A stretch of 24,390 bases of DNA, taken from the NCBI GenBank assembly GCA_937924675.1, contig CALEVL010000267.1, positions 1 to 24,390 on the forward strand, given 5' to 3'. Both the position numbers and the translations under genes were made by a program. The notes under the pieces are model-generated. The model was not told the DNA's origin, did not search any database, and saw only the letters and a program-made list of their open reading frames with translations. This DNA is from an uncultured Ignavibacteria bacterium. GTDB lineage: Bacteria > Bacteroidota > Ignavibacteria > Tepidaquicellales > Tepidaquicellaceae. Each line of letters opens with the position of its first letter. Within the stretch, counting starts at the first letter, position 1. This document shows positions 16,854 to 24,388 of the stretch, piece by piece.

Positions 16854-17762
16854 TTACTTCAGCCTCCTCTTTTTTGAGGGGGCTTTTTTTATTGACAGAT
16901 TGAGCTCACTGCAAAAATCATTAATCAGAGCCGAGTGTCTCCTTTGAAGATGCCTTAGAGTGGAAATTATTGCTTTTCTGACGGAGACATTTTCTGAATG
17001 ATTTATCTGCGACAGAATTTGTAAAGACTTCTCAGGAAAATGATTTCCAAAACTGTTATTGAAACTCATAGCAACATTCCATAGAACATTAGTGTCTTTA
17101 TTTTTGACCAAAGATCTCAGAAGTGCAAAAGTCTCATTGGGGAATCTATTACCAAAGTGACCTCCAAGTATGAACGGTCCGAGATTCTTTTTAACATATT
17201 TTGAGCTGTCTTTAAGCAGTGGTTTTAGAATTTCAAATGCCTTTGCAACATCACCTTTCTCTTTATAAGCAAGCGATGAGAATACAACGGCTCTCCTGAC
17301 ATTCTCCGAGTGATGTCCGGACCATTTCAGCATCTTTGAATGCATATTGGGGTTTTGCTTCAATACATTCGCAAACGCATTGCCGGCATATTCCCTGACT
17401 TCCCAGTTTGAGTCATCAGCAATCTTAAGCAAAGATTTTTCAGTAACAACCGGGTCTTGAGCATATCCTCGCCAAATAATGGAGATGCCAATCTCTTTTG
17501 CATTATCATTGCTACTATCACACAGTTTTTTTCCTGTTTCAAAGAAGTACTTTGGGTTACCGGACAGACTATTTTCTGCATGCTTTACAATCTCCGAAAT
17601 GACGAATCTCTTGTCTTTGGTCTTAGCCGTGCCTGCATGCAGAGTAGAAAGTCTCTTTAGTATTCTTACAATCTCATCTAAGTCTCCTTGTGAGATGTGA
17701 AGCTTGATCTTTTTCTTGTCCTTTTCAGTTAGCAATGAGTCCGTTGCTGATGTATTGACCAA
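16854..17762 (-). CDS. HEAT-like repeat protein related to the AlkD/AlkC DNA alkylation repair fold
   Basis: 302 residues, nearly all alpha-helical. Seen: tandem helix pairs such as 'DSNWEVREYAGNAFANVLK', 'HSENVRRAVVFSSL', 'SSKYVKKNLGPFI' and 'SENVSVRKAIISTL', spaced as in HEAT/ARM repeats. The order 'WEVREYA ... VRRA ... KYVKKNLG' recalls DNA alkylation repair (AlkD/AlkC) proteins, which bind DNA with such repeats; DNA binding is also hinted by a basic tail (KKAPSKKRRLK). The start is a TTG at 17762: an in-frame TAA lies six codons upstream (17778-17780) and there is no ATG until about residue 140; a second TTG at codon 10 is an alternative, and a lost 5' end cannot be excluded. A glycosylase function is inference only. 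Confidence 0.72.
   Translation of the reverse strand: MVNTSATDSLLTEKDKKKIKLHISQGDLDEIVRILKRLSTLHAGTAKTKDKRFVISEIVKHAENSLSGNPKYFFETGKKLCDSSNDNAKEIGISIIWRGYAQDPVVTEKSLLKIADDSNWEVREYAGNAFANVLKQNPNMHSKMLKWSGHHSENVRRAVVFSSLAYKEKGDVAKAFEILKPLLKDSSKYVKKNLGPFILGGHFGNRFPNETFALLRSLVKNKDTNVLWNVAMSFNNSFGNHFPEKSLQILSQINHSENVSVRKAIISTLRHLQRRHSALINDFCSELNLSIKKAPSKKRRLK
16861..16890 (+). terminator. Terminator of the lipoprotein gene, inside the convergent gene's coding sequence
   Basis: Stem AGCCTCCTC (16861-16869) / GAGGGGGCT (16876-16884) with one G-T pair, 6-nt loop, then a T-run to 16890. It lies 31 nt after the lipoprotein stop and wholly within the last 13 codons of the minus-strand gene (stop at 16854). 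There is no T-run on the minus strand. Confidence 0.85.
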
Positions 17763-17900
17763 ATTTAGTTCGGAATTTTAATTCTGGTTTCACATAATGC
17801 TGATAAATCGGAAGCCGATTCATTCGTGCAAAAAATTCCTCATAATGGAATTACAAATCTTGACTATAAATCCTATATTGCAACGAATTAATTTTGAAAA
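17763..17900. promoter_or_regulatory. Divergent promoter region of the HEAT-repeat gene and nuoJ, with three palindromes
   Basis: 138 nt. Three short perfect inverted repeats: GAATTTTAATTC (17773-17784), AATCGG-AAG-CCGATT (17806-17820) and AATTCC (17834-17839) / GGAATT (17847-17852) with a 7-nt spacer. The first and third share the half-site GGAATT/AATTCC or nearly so. They could be operators; AT-richness makes chance pairing possible for the first. Confidence 0.4.
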
Positions 17901-18419
17901 ATGAAGTTTGATCTGGAGACTGTTCTGTTTTTCGTAATGAGTTTCTCAGCAGTTGCATCCGCATTATTGATGATCACAAGAAGAAATCCAATTACCAGTG
18001 CTTTATATTTAATTCTAAATTTCTTTTGTGTATCAGGACTTTATCTTCTCCTCAAGGCACAGTTTATAGCGATTATACAAGTACTCGTTTACATGGGCGC
18101 CATTATGGTGCTGTTTTTGTTTGTAATCATGCTTTTGAATCTTCACGACGAAAGCAAATTTACAGAGAAGTTTTCCTATAAGAAAATCACTGCAACACTT
18201 TTGACCATACTTCTTTTTTGCGTTCTCGGATTTACTATTTATTCCGGTTTTGCCGGGAAGTATAATACAATGTCAGATAAGGCCCTTGAAATCGGCAAAG
18301 CTGAATTCCTCGGAGCAGAGTTATTCACAAATTACTCATTTCCGTTTGAGCTTGCATCATTCCTGTTGCTTGCAGCAATTGTTGGTGCAGTTGTGTTGGC
18401 AAAGAAGAAATTCGACTAA
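17901..18419 (+). CDS. nuoJ: NADH-quinone oxidoreductase subunit J
   Basis: Membrane-arm subunit of complex I, near the quinone site, whose third helix takes part in coupling. Seen: 172 residues with five hydrophobic segments (about 5-22, 29-50, 54-75, 92-112, 143-165) and the family core 'LLLKAQFIAIIQVLVYMGAIMVLFLFVIML', which holds the Y-M-G-A motif with the pi-bulge of helix 3. It stands alone: a divergent HEAT-repeat gene upstream and convergent serS 4 nt downstream, with no nuoK. About 7.8 kb separate it from nuoF. Confidence 0.94.
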   Translation: MKFDLETVLFFVMSFSAVASALLMITRRNPITSALYLILNFFCVSGLYLLLKAQFIAIIQVLVYMGAIMVLFLFVIMLLNLHDESKFTEKFSYKKITATLLTILLFCVLGFTIYSGFAGKYNTMSDKALEIGKAEFLGAELFTNYSFPFELASFLLLAAIVGAVVLAKKKFD

Positions 18420-18423
18420 TCCT

Positions 18424-19698
18424 TTATATCACATCAAAGCCGGTATATTCTCTTAATGCTGCCGGTACATTAATGTTTCCGCTTTCGGTTTGATTTGCTT
18501 CCAGTAGTGCAACCATTAATCTGGATGTTGCAAGCCCGGATCCGTTAAGGATATGAACAAACTCAGTCTTTGATTTACCACCTTCGGAAGATCTTCTATA
18601 TCTTGCCATTGCCCTTCGTGACTGGAAATCAGTGCAATTGCTTACTGATGAAGCTTCCAGCCATTTGTTCTCGGCATGAGACCATACTTCAATATCATAA
18701 CATTTGGAAGCACCGAATCCAATATCTCCAGTGCAAAGTTCTATTACCCTGTAATAAACGTTCAACTTTTCGAGGATCCCGCATGCATGCAGGAGCATAT
18801 TCTGCAATTCCTCATAGGATTTTTCGGGTTCACAAAATGTAATCAGTTCCACTTTGTTGAACTGATGCACTCTCAGAAAGCCCTTTGTATCTTTTCCATA
18901 ACTTCCGGCTTCACGCCTGAAGCAGTTTGTGAATCCGCAATACTTTAATGGCAGATCTTCTTCCTTAAGTATCTCATCTCTGTGTATGTTAAGGATCGAG
19001 ACCTCCGCTGTCGGAATTGCAAAGAGATCATCCTTCTCCATGTAGTACATGTCTTCTTCAAATTTCGGTACTTTCTCAGCGGCACGCATAGATTCCCTGT
19101 TAACAAGCACAGGAGTAATTACTTCCCTGTATCCGTTCTTTCCCTGTTCATCAAGCATGAAATTTATCAGAGCTCTTTCGAGGCGTGCGCCCTTGCCTTT
19201 GTAAAGGGCAAACCCGCTTCCTGAAATTTTTGTAGCCCTTTCAAAATCCAGGATGTCCAGTTGCTTGCCGAGCTCTACATGATCCTTTGGTTTGAATGTA
19301 AAATCTTGTTTTGTTCCCCACTGCTTCACTTCCACATTATCCTCCTGAGATTTTCCATAAGGTACAGATTCATGCGGCAGATTTGGCACATAGCTCAAAA
19401 GGTCATCGATCAATGCATCAGTCTTTCGAAGCTCCTCATCAAGCGCTTTGATCTCATCAGAGACTTTTTTCATCTCTGATATTTTTTCATCAGCATTAAT
19501 CTTGTCACGCTTCAGCTTAGCAATTTCATCAGAGACAGTATTTCTAAGCTCTTTAAGTTTTTCCGAGCGTTTGATCAGCTCAAGTCTTTGCTTATCAGAT
19601 TCAAAAACCTTTTCAACGGCATCCGGTTTTTCTCCTCTGAGAGCAAGCCTCTCTTTTGTTGAATTCAGATCTTCTCTTATGATTTTTATGTCAAGCAT
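18424..19698 (-). CDS. serS: Seryl-tRNA synthetase
   Basis: Charges tRNA-Ser (and tRNA-Sec if present) with serine in the cytoplasm. Seen: 424 residues; an N-terminal antiparallel coiled-coil arm (about 25-110) rich in Lys and Glu; class II motif 2 'NCFRREAGSYGKDTKGFLR' (around residues 255-275); motif 3 'SGLATSRLMVALLEANQ' (387-403); and the usual C-terminal 'VPAALREYTG'. It is the last gene of a run of four minus-strand genes, 12 nt after the RmlD-like gene, and its stop lies 4 nt from the nuoJ stop. No terminator is visible in between. Confidence 0.96.
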   Translation of the reverse strand: MLDIKIIREDLNSTKERLALRGEKPDAVEKVFESDKQRLELIKRSEKLKELRNTVSDEIAKLKRDKINADEKISEMKKVSDEIKALDEELRKTDALIDDLLSYVPNLPHESVPYGKSQEDNVEVKQWGTKQDFTFKPKDHVELGKQLDILDFERATKISGSGFALYKGKGARLERALINFMLDEQGKNGYREVITPVLVNRESMRAAEKVPKFEEDMYYMEKDDLFAIPTAEVSILNIHRDEILKEEDLPLKYCGFTNCFRREAGSYGKDTKGFLRVHQFNKVELITFCEPEKSYEELQNMLLHACGILEKLNVYYRVIELCTGDIGFGASKCYDIEVWSHAENKWLEASSVSNCTDFQSRRAMARYRRSSEGGKSKTEFVHILNGSGLATSRLMVALLEANQTESGNINVPAALREYTGFDVI

Positions 19699-19710
19699 TT
19701 TATATGGTTT

Positions 19711-20604
19711 TTATGAACCGAGTTGATATTTCAGAAGATTCAAGCCTTCGACGGAGTCCATAGTTCGGAATCCAAGTTCGGCTTCAGCTTTGTATGTTGT
19801 CAGCCCTGATTTCAAGGGTCTTGGAGCAGGTTGATTAAGAATATTTGTGGTGATAGGCCTTACGAGACCTTTGTCATATCCAAACACATCACATACTTTC
19901 AGAGCAAAATCATATCTGGAAATGATATCGTTGCCCGCAATGTTATAAATTCCGGTGCATCGTCTCTCTACTATCCGAAGTGTTCCAAGTGCAAGATCTT
20001 CAATATTAGTGACATTGCTTATCTGATCGGTAACAATATTAATGGGCTCGTTATTCTTGAGTTTATCTATCATCCAAAGAACAAAATTCGGTTTCACTTT
20101 TATTCCGGTGCCATACAGTACAACTGTTCTAATGATAGTGTGTACTATGTCACTCGTCTTAATTGCATTTTCGCTCGCAAGTTTTTCTCTTCCATAAAAG
20201 GAAATAGGATTTGGAATATCTTCTTCCGAATATGGACCATTCCTTCCATCGAACACATAGTCAGTAGAAAAGTGAACAACGTGTGAATTACTTAGCCGGG
20301 CGGCTATTATCAGATTCTTTACACCGTCAACATTTATTTTCCAGGAAAGCTCACGCTCAGTTTCGCAAAGGTCAACATTTGTAAATGCTGCACAATTAAT
20401 AATCACATCCGGCATATATTCGGCAGCCAGTATTTTCACCTCATCTTTCTTAGTGATGTCAAGCAACCTGTACTCATGAATATCTACGACATAGGATGAG
20501 TCTTCCGCCGAAGTGAGCATAACTTCATTGTCAGTTTCTCTAAGGAACATTTTTGAGACAGCTTGTCCGAGCAAACCATTAGAACCGGTTACGAGTATCT
20601 TCAT
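19711..20604 (-). CDS. dTDP-4-dehydrorhamnose reductase (RmlD)-like NAD(P)-dependent sugar reductase
   Basis: Extended short-chain dehydrogenase of 297 residues that probably reduces a nucleotide-4-ketosugar. Seen: the Rossmann loop GSNGLLG (7-13), CAAFTNVDLCE (71-81), STDYVFDG (113-120) and the active-site Y137-x3-K141 (YGREK), then 'ENAIKTS' and a C-terminal 'TTNILNQPAPRPLKSGLTT' close to RmlD. The family is normally involved in dTDP-rhamnose synthesis for surface glycans, but rmlA, rmlB and rmlC are not next to it, so the exact sugar is open. RmlD-like MAT2B-type regulators share these motifs. It is 27 nt from the PfkB-family gene upstream. Confidence 0.85.
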   Translation of the reverse strand: MKILVTGSNGLLGQAVSKMFLRETDNEVMLTSAEDSSYVVDIHEYRLLDITKKDEVKILAAEYMPDVIINCAAFTNVDLCETERELSWKINVDGVKNLIIAARLSNSHVVHFSTDYVFDGRNGPYSEEDIPNPISFYGREKLASENAIKTSDIVHTIIRTVVLYGTGIKVKPNFVLWMIDKLKNNEPINIVTDQISNVTNIEDLALGTLRIVERRCTGIYNIAGNDIISRYDFALKVCDVFGYDKGLVRPITTNILNQPAPRPLKSGLTTYKAEAELGFRTMDSVEGLNLLKYQLGS

Positions 20605-20631
20605 CTTTTATTAAATTCTTTTCAATATTAT

Positions 20632-21567
20632 TCAGGCAAGCTTGTCAAGTTCATCGATTCCCTCAAGCGAGGTATTATAAGAAGCAAGTCTGTTAGCATA
20701 GTGAAGGCTCTTTTCAAAGTTTGAATTCTTTGAATAGTCTAATGTGAATGAAGATGCAAATACATCACCGCAACCGGTCGAGTCTTTGAATCTTGAATTC
20801 TCGATTGCCGCTATCTGAACCTGATCCAGATCAAAAAACTTTTCGTTTCCGAATTTCTTCTCGGTTTTAGTATAACCGGTTGAACCGTCAACTCCTTTTG
20901 TAACTATCATTCCCTTTACGGGATAATTATTGCTGAGCAAAATTCTTTCGGCAATTTTATATTCGGAAAGCTTTTCGCTGCTTAGAACTGACACCTCAAA
21001 CTGATTCATCTGAACAGTATCTGTATTTGTACACCATTCATACCAGTTATCAACAGGAGCGTGTACTCGTCTTCCGTCCCCGCTTGTCTTCATCACAACA
21101 TTGTGAATGTCAATATGCATGAAGCCGGAAAAATTCTTCCGGATATTTTTCAATGTACTGATAGTAATATCAACTCCCGAAATCATATTAACCAGTATCG
21201 CGTCTGCCATTCCCAGAAAACTTTCACACTCGCCGTAACTAAGAGTATAAGTCGGCTCAGTTGATTTTTCCAACCGGGCACTCTTATCTGTATTGTACAA
21301 ATTATAATACAGATTCACTTTTCGGGTAGGGTGCTTAAGCTTGTTCATCCCGTGAGTCTTGATGGCAGGATACTTTGACAGTATTGTCTTTATGTTGTCA
21401 TACTCGTCATCCCCTACATTCATTAGAGGAGTAATTGTATCATCTTTTCCTGCCAGCACAGCCATGCTTATGAGAGAATAGAGTATTCCGCCATAACTGT
21501 GAATCTTAGATCCGTCTGCCTTGTGAATAACATCCACACAGGGTTCACCTATTACTAAGTAATTCAT
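20632..21567 (-). CDS. PfkB-family carbohydrate/nucleoside kinase
   Basis: Ribokinase-superfamily kinase of 311 residues. Seen: an N-terminal 'GEPCVDVIHK' and 'YGGILYSLISMA' and the C-terminal ATP-binding signature DSTGCGDVFASSF (262-274) with the catalytic base D268 and anion-hole glycines. In the substrate motif GG-x-x-x-N the usual asparagine is replaced (S31), so the substrate is probably not ribose or adenosine in the standard way. Its ATG overlaps the aldo/keto reductase stop (ATGA), which implies translational coupling. Substrate unknown; 'PfkB' here is the family name only. Confidence 0.85.
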   Translation of the reverse strand: MNYLVIGEPCVDVIHKADGSKIHSYGGILYSLISMAVLAGKDDTITPLMNVGDDEYDNIKTILSKYPAIKTHGMNKLKHPTRKVNLYYNLYNTDKSARLEKSTEPTYTLSYGECESFLGMADAILVNMISGVDITISTLKNIRKNFSGFMHIDIHNVVMKTSGDGRRVHAPVDNWYEWCTNTDTVQMNQFEVSVLSSEKLSEYKIAERILLSNNYPVKGMIVTKGVDGSTGYTKTEKKFGNEKFFDLDQVQIAAIENSRFKDSTGCGDVFASSFTLDYSKNSNFEKSLHYANRLASYNTSLEGIDELDKLA

Positions 21568-22520
21568 TTGGAATTTTTGAATATTTTATCAATGACCGAC
21601 ATATCTGTCTTCGATATCGCAAGATCAGCCGCCTTTATGTTCTCAATTAGTTGTGATTCTTTAGTTGCAGATGTAATAGTTGACGCAACTATTTCATTTC
21701 TTAGGCACCACTGCAACGCGAGATTCGAAGGTAAGGTATCAAGATTGTTTGCAACATCAATGAGTTTTCCAACTCTGGCAATATTCTGCTTTGTCATGTA
21801 TGATTCCACAAACTTACCAAGTCGTTTATTTCCCAGCCTTGTATCTTCCCCTATCTTGCCGGAGTTATATTTGCCTGTCAGAACGCCCTGTGCAAGAGGA
21901 GACCATACAACAAGTCCGATGCCTTTGCTCTTGCAATAGTTCAGCACGCCATTGGCTTCTATCTGCCTTGCCAGCAGACTGTACTGCGGCTGATTGCTTA
22001 CCGGCTTATGAAGATTGTACTTTTCACAAAACTCAACTGCTGACTTAAGCTGTTCACTTGACCACTCGCTTGTTCCCCAATAAAGTATCTTCCCCATTTC
22101 GATAAGTGAGTTGAAAGCTCTGCAGGTTTCTTCAACAGGGGTATCTTCATCAAATCTGTGACATTGATACAGATCTATATAGTCCGTTTTGAGATGTCTC
22201 AGCGAGTTATGAACTGACTCGAAAACATGCTTTCGTGAAAGCCCTCTGTCATTAGGATTTTCAGACATTGGCCAGAAGCACTTTGAGGCAATAAAAAGAT
22301 CCTGTCTCTTGATTCCAGATAGCGCTTTGCCAAGAAACTGCTCTGCTTTTCCCAAAGCATATACATCAGCTGTATCAATGAAATTTATGCCGGAGTCAAA
22401 TGCAATTCTTAAGAGCCTTTTGCCTGTCTTTTCATCAACAGTTCCGCCCAGTGTCAGCCAACTTCCAAATCCAATTACGCTAACTCTTGCTCCGCACTTA
22501 CCAAGTCTTCTGTATTTCAT
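21564..22520 (-). CDS. Aldo/keto reductase
   Basis: NADPH-dependent oxidoreductase with a TIM barrel, 318 residues, of the Kv-beta/YajO-like group. Seen: the catalytic tetrad D49 and Y54 (FIDTADVYA), K80 (ASKCF) and H121 (YQCHRFD), 'GTSEWSSEQL' and the NADP-binding 'QWCLRNEIVASTITSATK' near the C-terminus. It opens the tight series AKR-PfkB-RmlD-SerS, with a 4-nt overlap to the kinase. The substrate is unknown; the neighbouring kinase suggests a sugar or polyol, but this is inference. 51 nt upstream the PorV/PorQ-like gene ends on the same strand. Confidence 0.92.
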   Translation of the reverse strand: MKYRRLGKCGARVSVIGFGSWLTLGGTVDEKTGKRLLRIAFDSGINFIDTADVYALGKAEQFLGKALSGIKRQDLFIASKCFWPMSENPNDRGLSRKHVFESVHNSLRHLKTDYIDLYQCHRFDEDTPVEETCRAFNSLIEMGKILYWGTSEWSSEQLKSAVEFCEKYNLHKPVSNQPQYSLLARQIEANGVLNYCKSKGIGLVVWSPLAQGVLTGKYNSGKIGEDTRLGNKRLGKFVESYMTKQNIARVGKLIDVANNLDTLPSNLALQWCLRNEIVASTITSATKESQLIENIKAADLAISKTDMSVIDKIFKNSK

Positions 22521-22571
22521 AGCTTATGATTGATATTTATGCACAACAACTTTGAATCATTTTAAATGTTT

Positions 22572-23396
22572 TCAATCCCTGAAATTGAGGTTTACATTGA
22601 TCCTGTTCGTCATTCCAAGCGGCTCCGTGACAGTTATAGAATAATCTAAACCAAACATTTCATAACTGAAGCCGATGCCCGCAGAATAAGAAACCGGTTC
22701 AGTACTAATGCCGGCTCTGAGGCAGAAATTCTTGAAAGGAATCACCTCCGCACCAAACTTCACCGAAACCGGAAAATTCACTTCTTTCTCAATATCCAAC
22801 AGAACATTTGTATTTCCGGAAGGAATAAATCTTAAGCCGGTCAAATAAGATCTGGAGATCTTGTGTTCAGATTTACCGATCTTTGCTCCTGAAATATTTC
22901 TGGCCATTGCTCCCCAAGAAATATTATCTGACAGATTCGCAATCACTCCAGCGTTAACTCCTGCCGCAAATGCTGAACCGTAGCCGGATATTGTCAGATT
23001 ATAGAGCTCTATTCCGAGCCCCCAGTGAATTGAACTCATTTGAGAACTTCCATAACAGAGAGAAATTTTTGACTCCCTGTAAAGTTCAAATCCAAAAGTT
23101 CTGATTCCCAGCCCAAAAGTTCCGAACTCAAAAGCCTCTGCATATGTTGCAGCCGCTGTTGAGATTTCTTTCAGACCAAACGCAGACGGTTCATAAAACA
23201 GTGAAATATGTCTGTGTTTCAATTGTCCGAGTCCTGCAGAATTGTAAAACACTGCCGAAGAATTATCCGATAAAGAAACAAATGCTCCTCCCATCGCGGT
23301 AGCTCTTGAATCTGTAACTGTGCTTTCAAACTGTGCCGGGGATTTTTGAAATGCAATAAATGCGCATGTTACCATTAGAAGTCTTTTCATATTCAT
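22572..23396 (-). CDS. PorV/PorQ-like outer membrane beta-barrel protein
   Basis: 274 residues. Seen: a signal peptide with cleavage likely after residue 20 or 21 (SPA|QF); directly after it 'SRATAMGGAFVSLSDNSSAVFYNSAGLG' (30-57), the hallmark of the PorV/PorQ and FadL-like group; then alternating beta-strands to the end. Known: PorV and PorQ help T9SS cargo processing and release. Inference: a T9SS accessory barrel, given the divergent PorD-like gene 74 nt away; other PorV/PorQ-family members of unknown role look the same. Met1 and Met3 are both possible starts. It may be read through into the genes to its left. Confidence 0.75.
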   Translation of the reverse strand: MNMKRLLMVTCAFIAFQKSPAQFESTVTDSRATAMGGAFVSLSDNSSAVFYNSAGLGQLKHRHISLFYEPSAFGLKEISTAAATYAEAFEFGTFGLGIRTFGFELYRESKISLCYGSSQMSSIHWGLGIELYNLTISGYGSAFAAGVNAGVIANLSDNISWGAMARNISGAKIGKSEHKISRSYLTGLRFIPSGNTNVLLDIEKEVNFPVSVKFGAEVIPFKNFCLRAGISTEPVSYSAGIGFSYEMFGLDYSITVTEPLGMTNRINVNLNFRD

Positions 23397-23470
23397 CGTA
23401 TCCTAATTGTATTGATTCTTGTTTGCAAGAATCCAAATTTCACGAAACAAATTAACAGAAAGACTTAAGA
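23397..23470. promoter_or_regulatory. Divergent region with a perfect hairpin between the PorV/PorQ-like and PorD-like genes
   Basis: 74 nt. It contains the perfect inverted repeat GATTCTTG (23414-23421) / CAAGAATC (23426-23433) with a 4-nt TTTG loop, near the centre. It could act as an operator for both genes or as a leader hairpin. Confidence 0.5.
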
Positions 23471-24388
23471 ATGCAAAGTCAAATTAAATGCTTTGTGCTT
23501 GCTCTGATAGTGTTGTCGGTAATGGCGGCAAATATCAAAGCACAGCCAGACCTGAATGTGGAAGTAATAGTGGATATGCAGCAAATTCCACCGGATGCCC
23601 AGCAAAAACTGGTAAACTTTAAACAGAAAGTTCAGGATTATCTCAACAAGAATAAGTATCATGATGAAAAGATACCGCCAATCAAAGTCCAGATGCAATT
23701 CAGCTTTACCGGCCTAAATCTCTCAACGTTGAATTATGAAGCGAAGCTGTTCATTGCAAGCCAGAGAGAAGTCTTCAATCCCTTTAAGAACGGGCAACAA
23801 AGGAATTCCGCCGCATTCAGATTTCTTGATGAAAGGTGCGAGTTTTATTATAATGACAATATTCCATTCATAAAGAATGACTACAGATTTGATTCCTTCC
23901 TGAGTTTGCTTGATTATTATGCCTATCTCATAGTTGGATACGATGAAGACTCCTACTATCCCAAAGGTGGCAACAGGTTCTACCAAAAGGCACTTGACAT
24001 CTGCAACAAGGTCACATCCAATTCCAAAGGTTGGACTGAGACAGGCGGTGGCTCAAAGCCCTCCCGTCTTCAGGTAATTCAGGAACTGATGAATGTCAGA
24101 TTTGACGAGTTCAGGAACGGATACTTTGAGTATATGTGGACAGGTCTGGATTCACTAGCCTTGAATAAATCTAATGCCTTCAGGAATATACTTGGTGCAT
24201 TGGATAAAATAAGCACAATCAAAAAGAAAGAAGTTAAAGCATATAATGTGGACATCTTCTTTGAATCAAAAGCAACCGAGATTGCGGAGCTTTTCCTTGA
24301 ATACGGGGACAGAAGCATTTATAACAGGTTAATGACTTATGATCCTTCGCATCAGGGCATTTACGATGAGTACAAGAACCGGCGATAG
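23471..24388 (+). CDS. porD: PorD-like protein (DUF4835), type IX secretion system associated
   Basis: 305 residues, complete, ending 2 nt before the window edge. Seen: a signal peptide with cleavage likely after residue 24 (IKA|QPD), then a conserved start 'DLNVEVIVDMQQIP', 'ASQREVFNP', 'FLDERCEFYYND', 'LLDYYAYLIVGYDEDSYYPKGG', 'FYQKALDIC' and 'KGWTE', which I recognise as the DUF4835/PorD pattern, followed by a helical C-terminus ending in 'RLMTYDPSHQGIYDEYK'. Known: PorD-family proteins are linked to T9SS in Bacteroidota; the molecular role is not settled. It fits the T9SS cargo found in the same window. In Bacteroidota it often neighbours recN or coaBC, so recN may follow beyond the edge. 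Confidence 0.85.
   Translation: MQSQIKCFVLALIVLSVMAANIKAQPDLNVEVIVDMQQIPPDAQQKLVNFKQKVQDYLNKNKYHDEKIPPIKVQMQFSFTGLNLSTLNYEAKLFIASQREVFNPFKNGQQRNSAAFRFLDERCEFYYNDNIPFIKNDYRFDSFLSLLDYYAYLIVGYDEDSYYPKGGNRFYQKALDICNKVTSNSKGWTETGGGSKPSRLQVIQELMNVRFDEFRNGYFEYMWTGLDSLALNKSNAFRNILGALDKISTIKKKEVKAYNVDIFFESKATEIAELFLEYGDRSIYNRLMTYDPSHQGIYDEYKNRR

Noticed and set aside
22526..22560. ATGATT / AATCAT inverted repeat between the PorV/PorQ-like and aldo/keto reductase genes
   Set aside because: Only 6 bp with a 23-nt loop and no T-run; not a convincing terminator.
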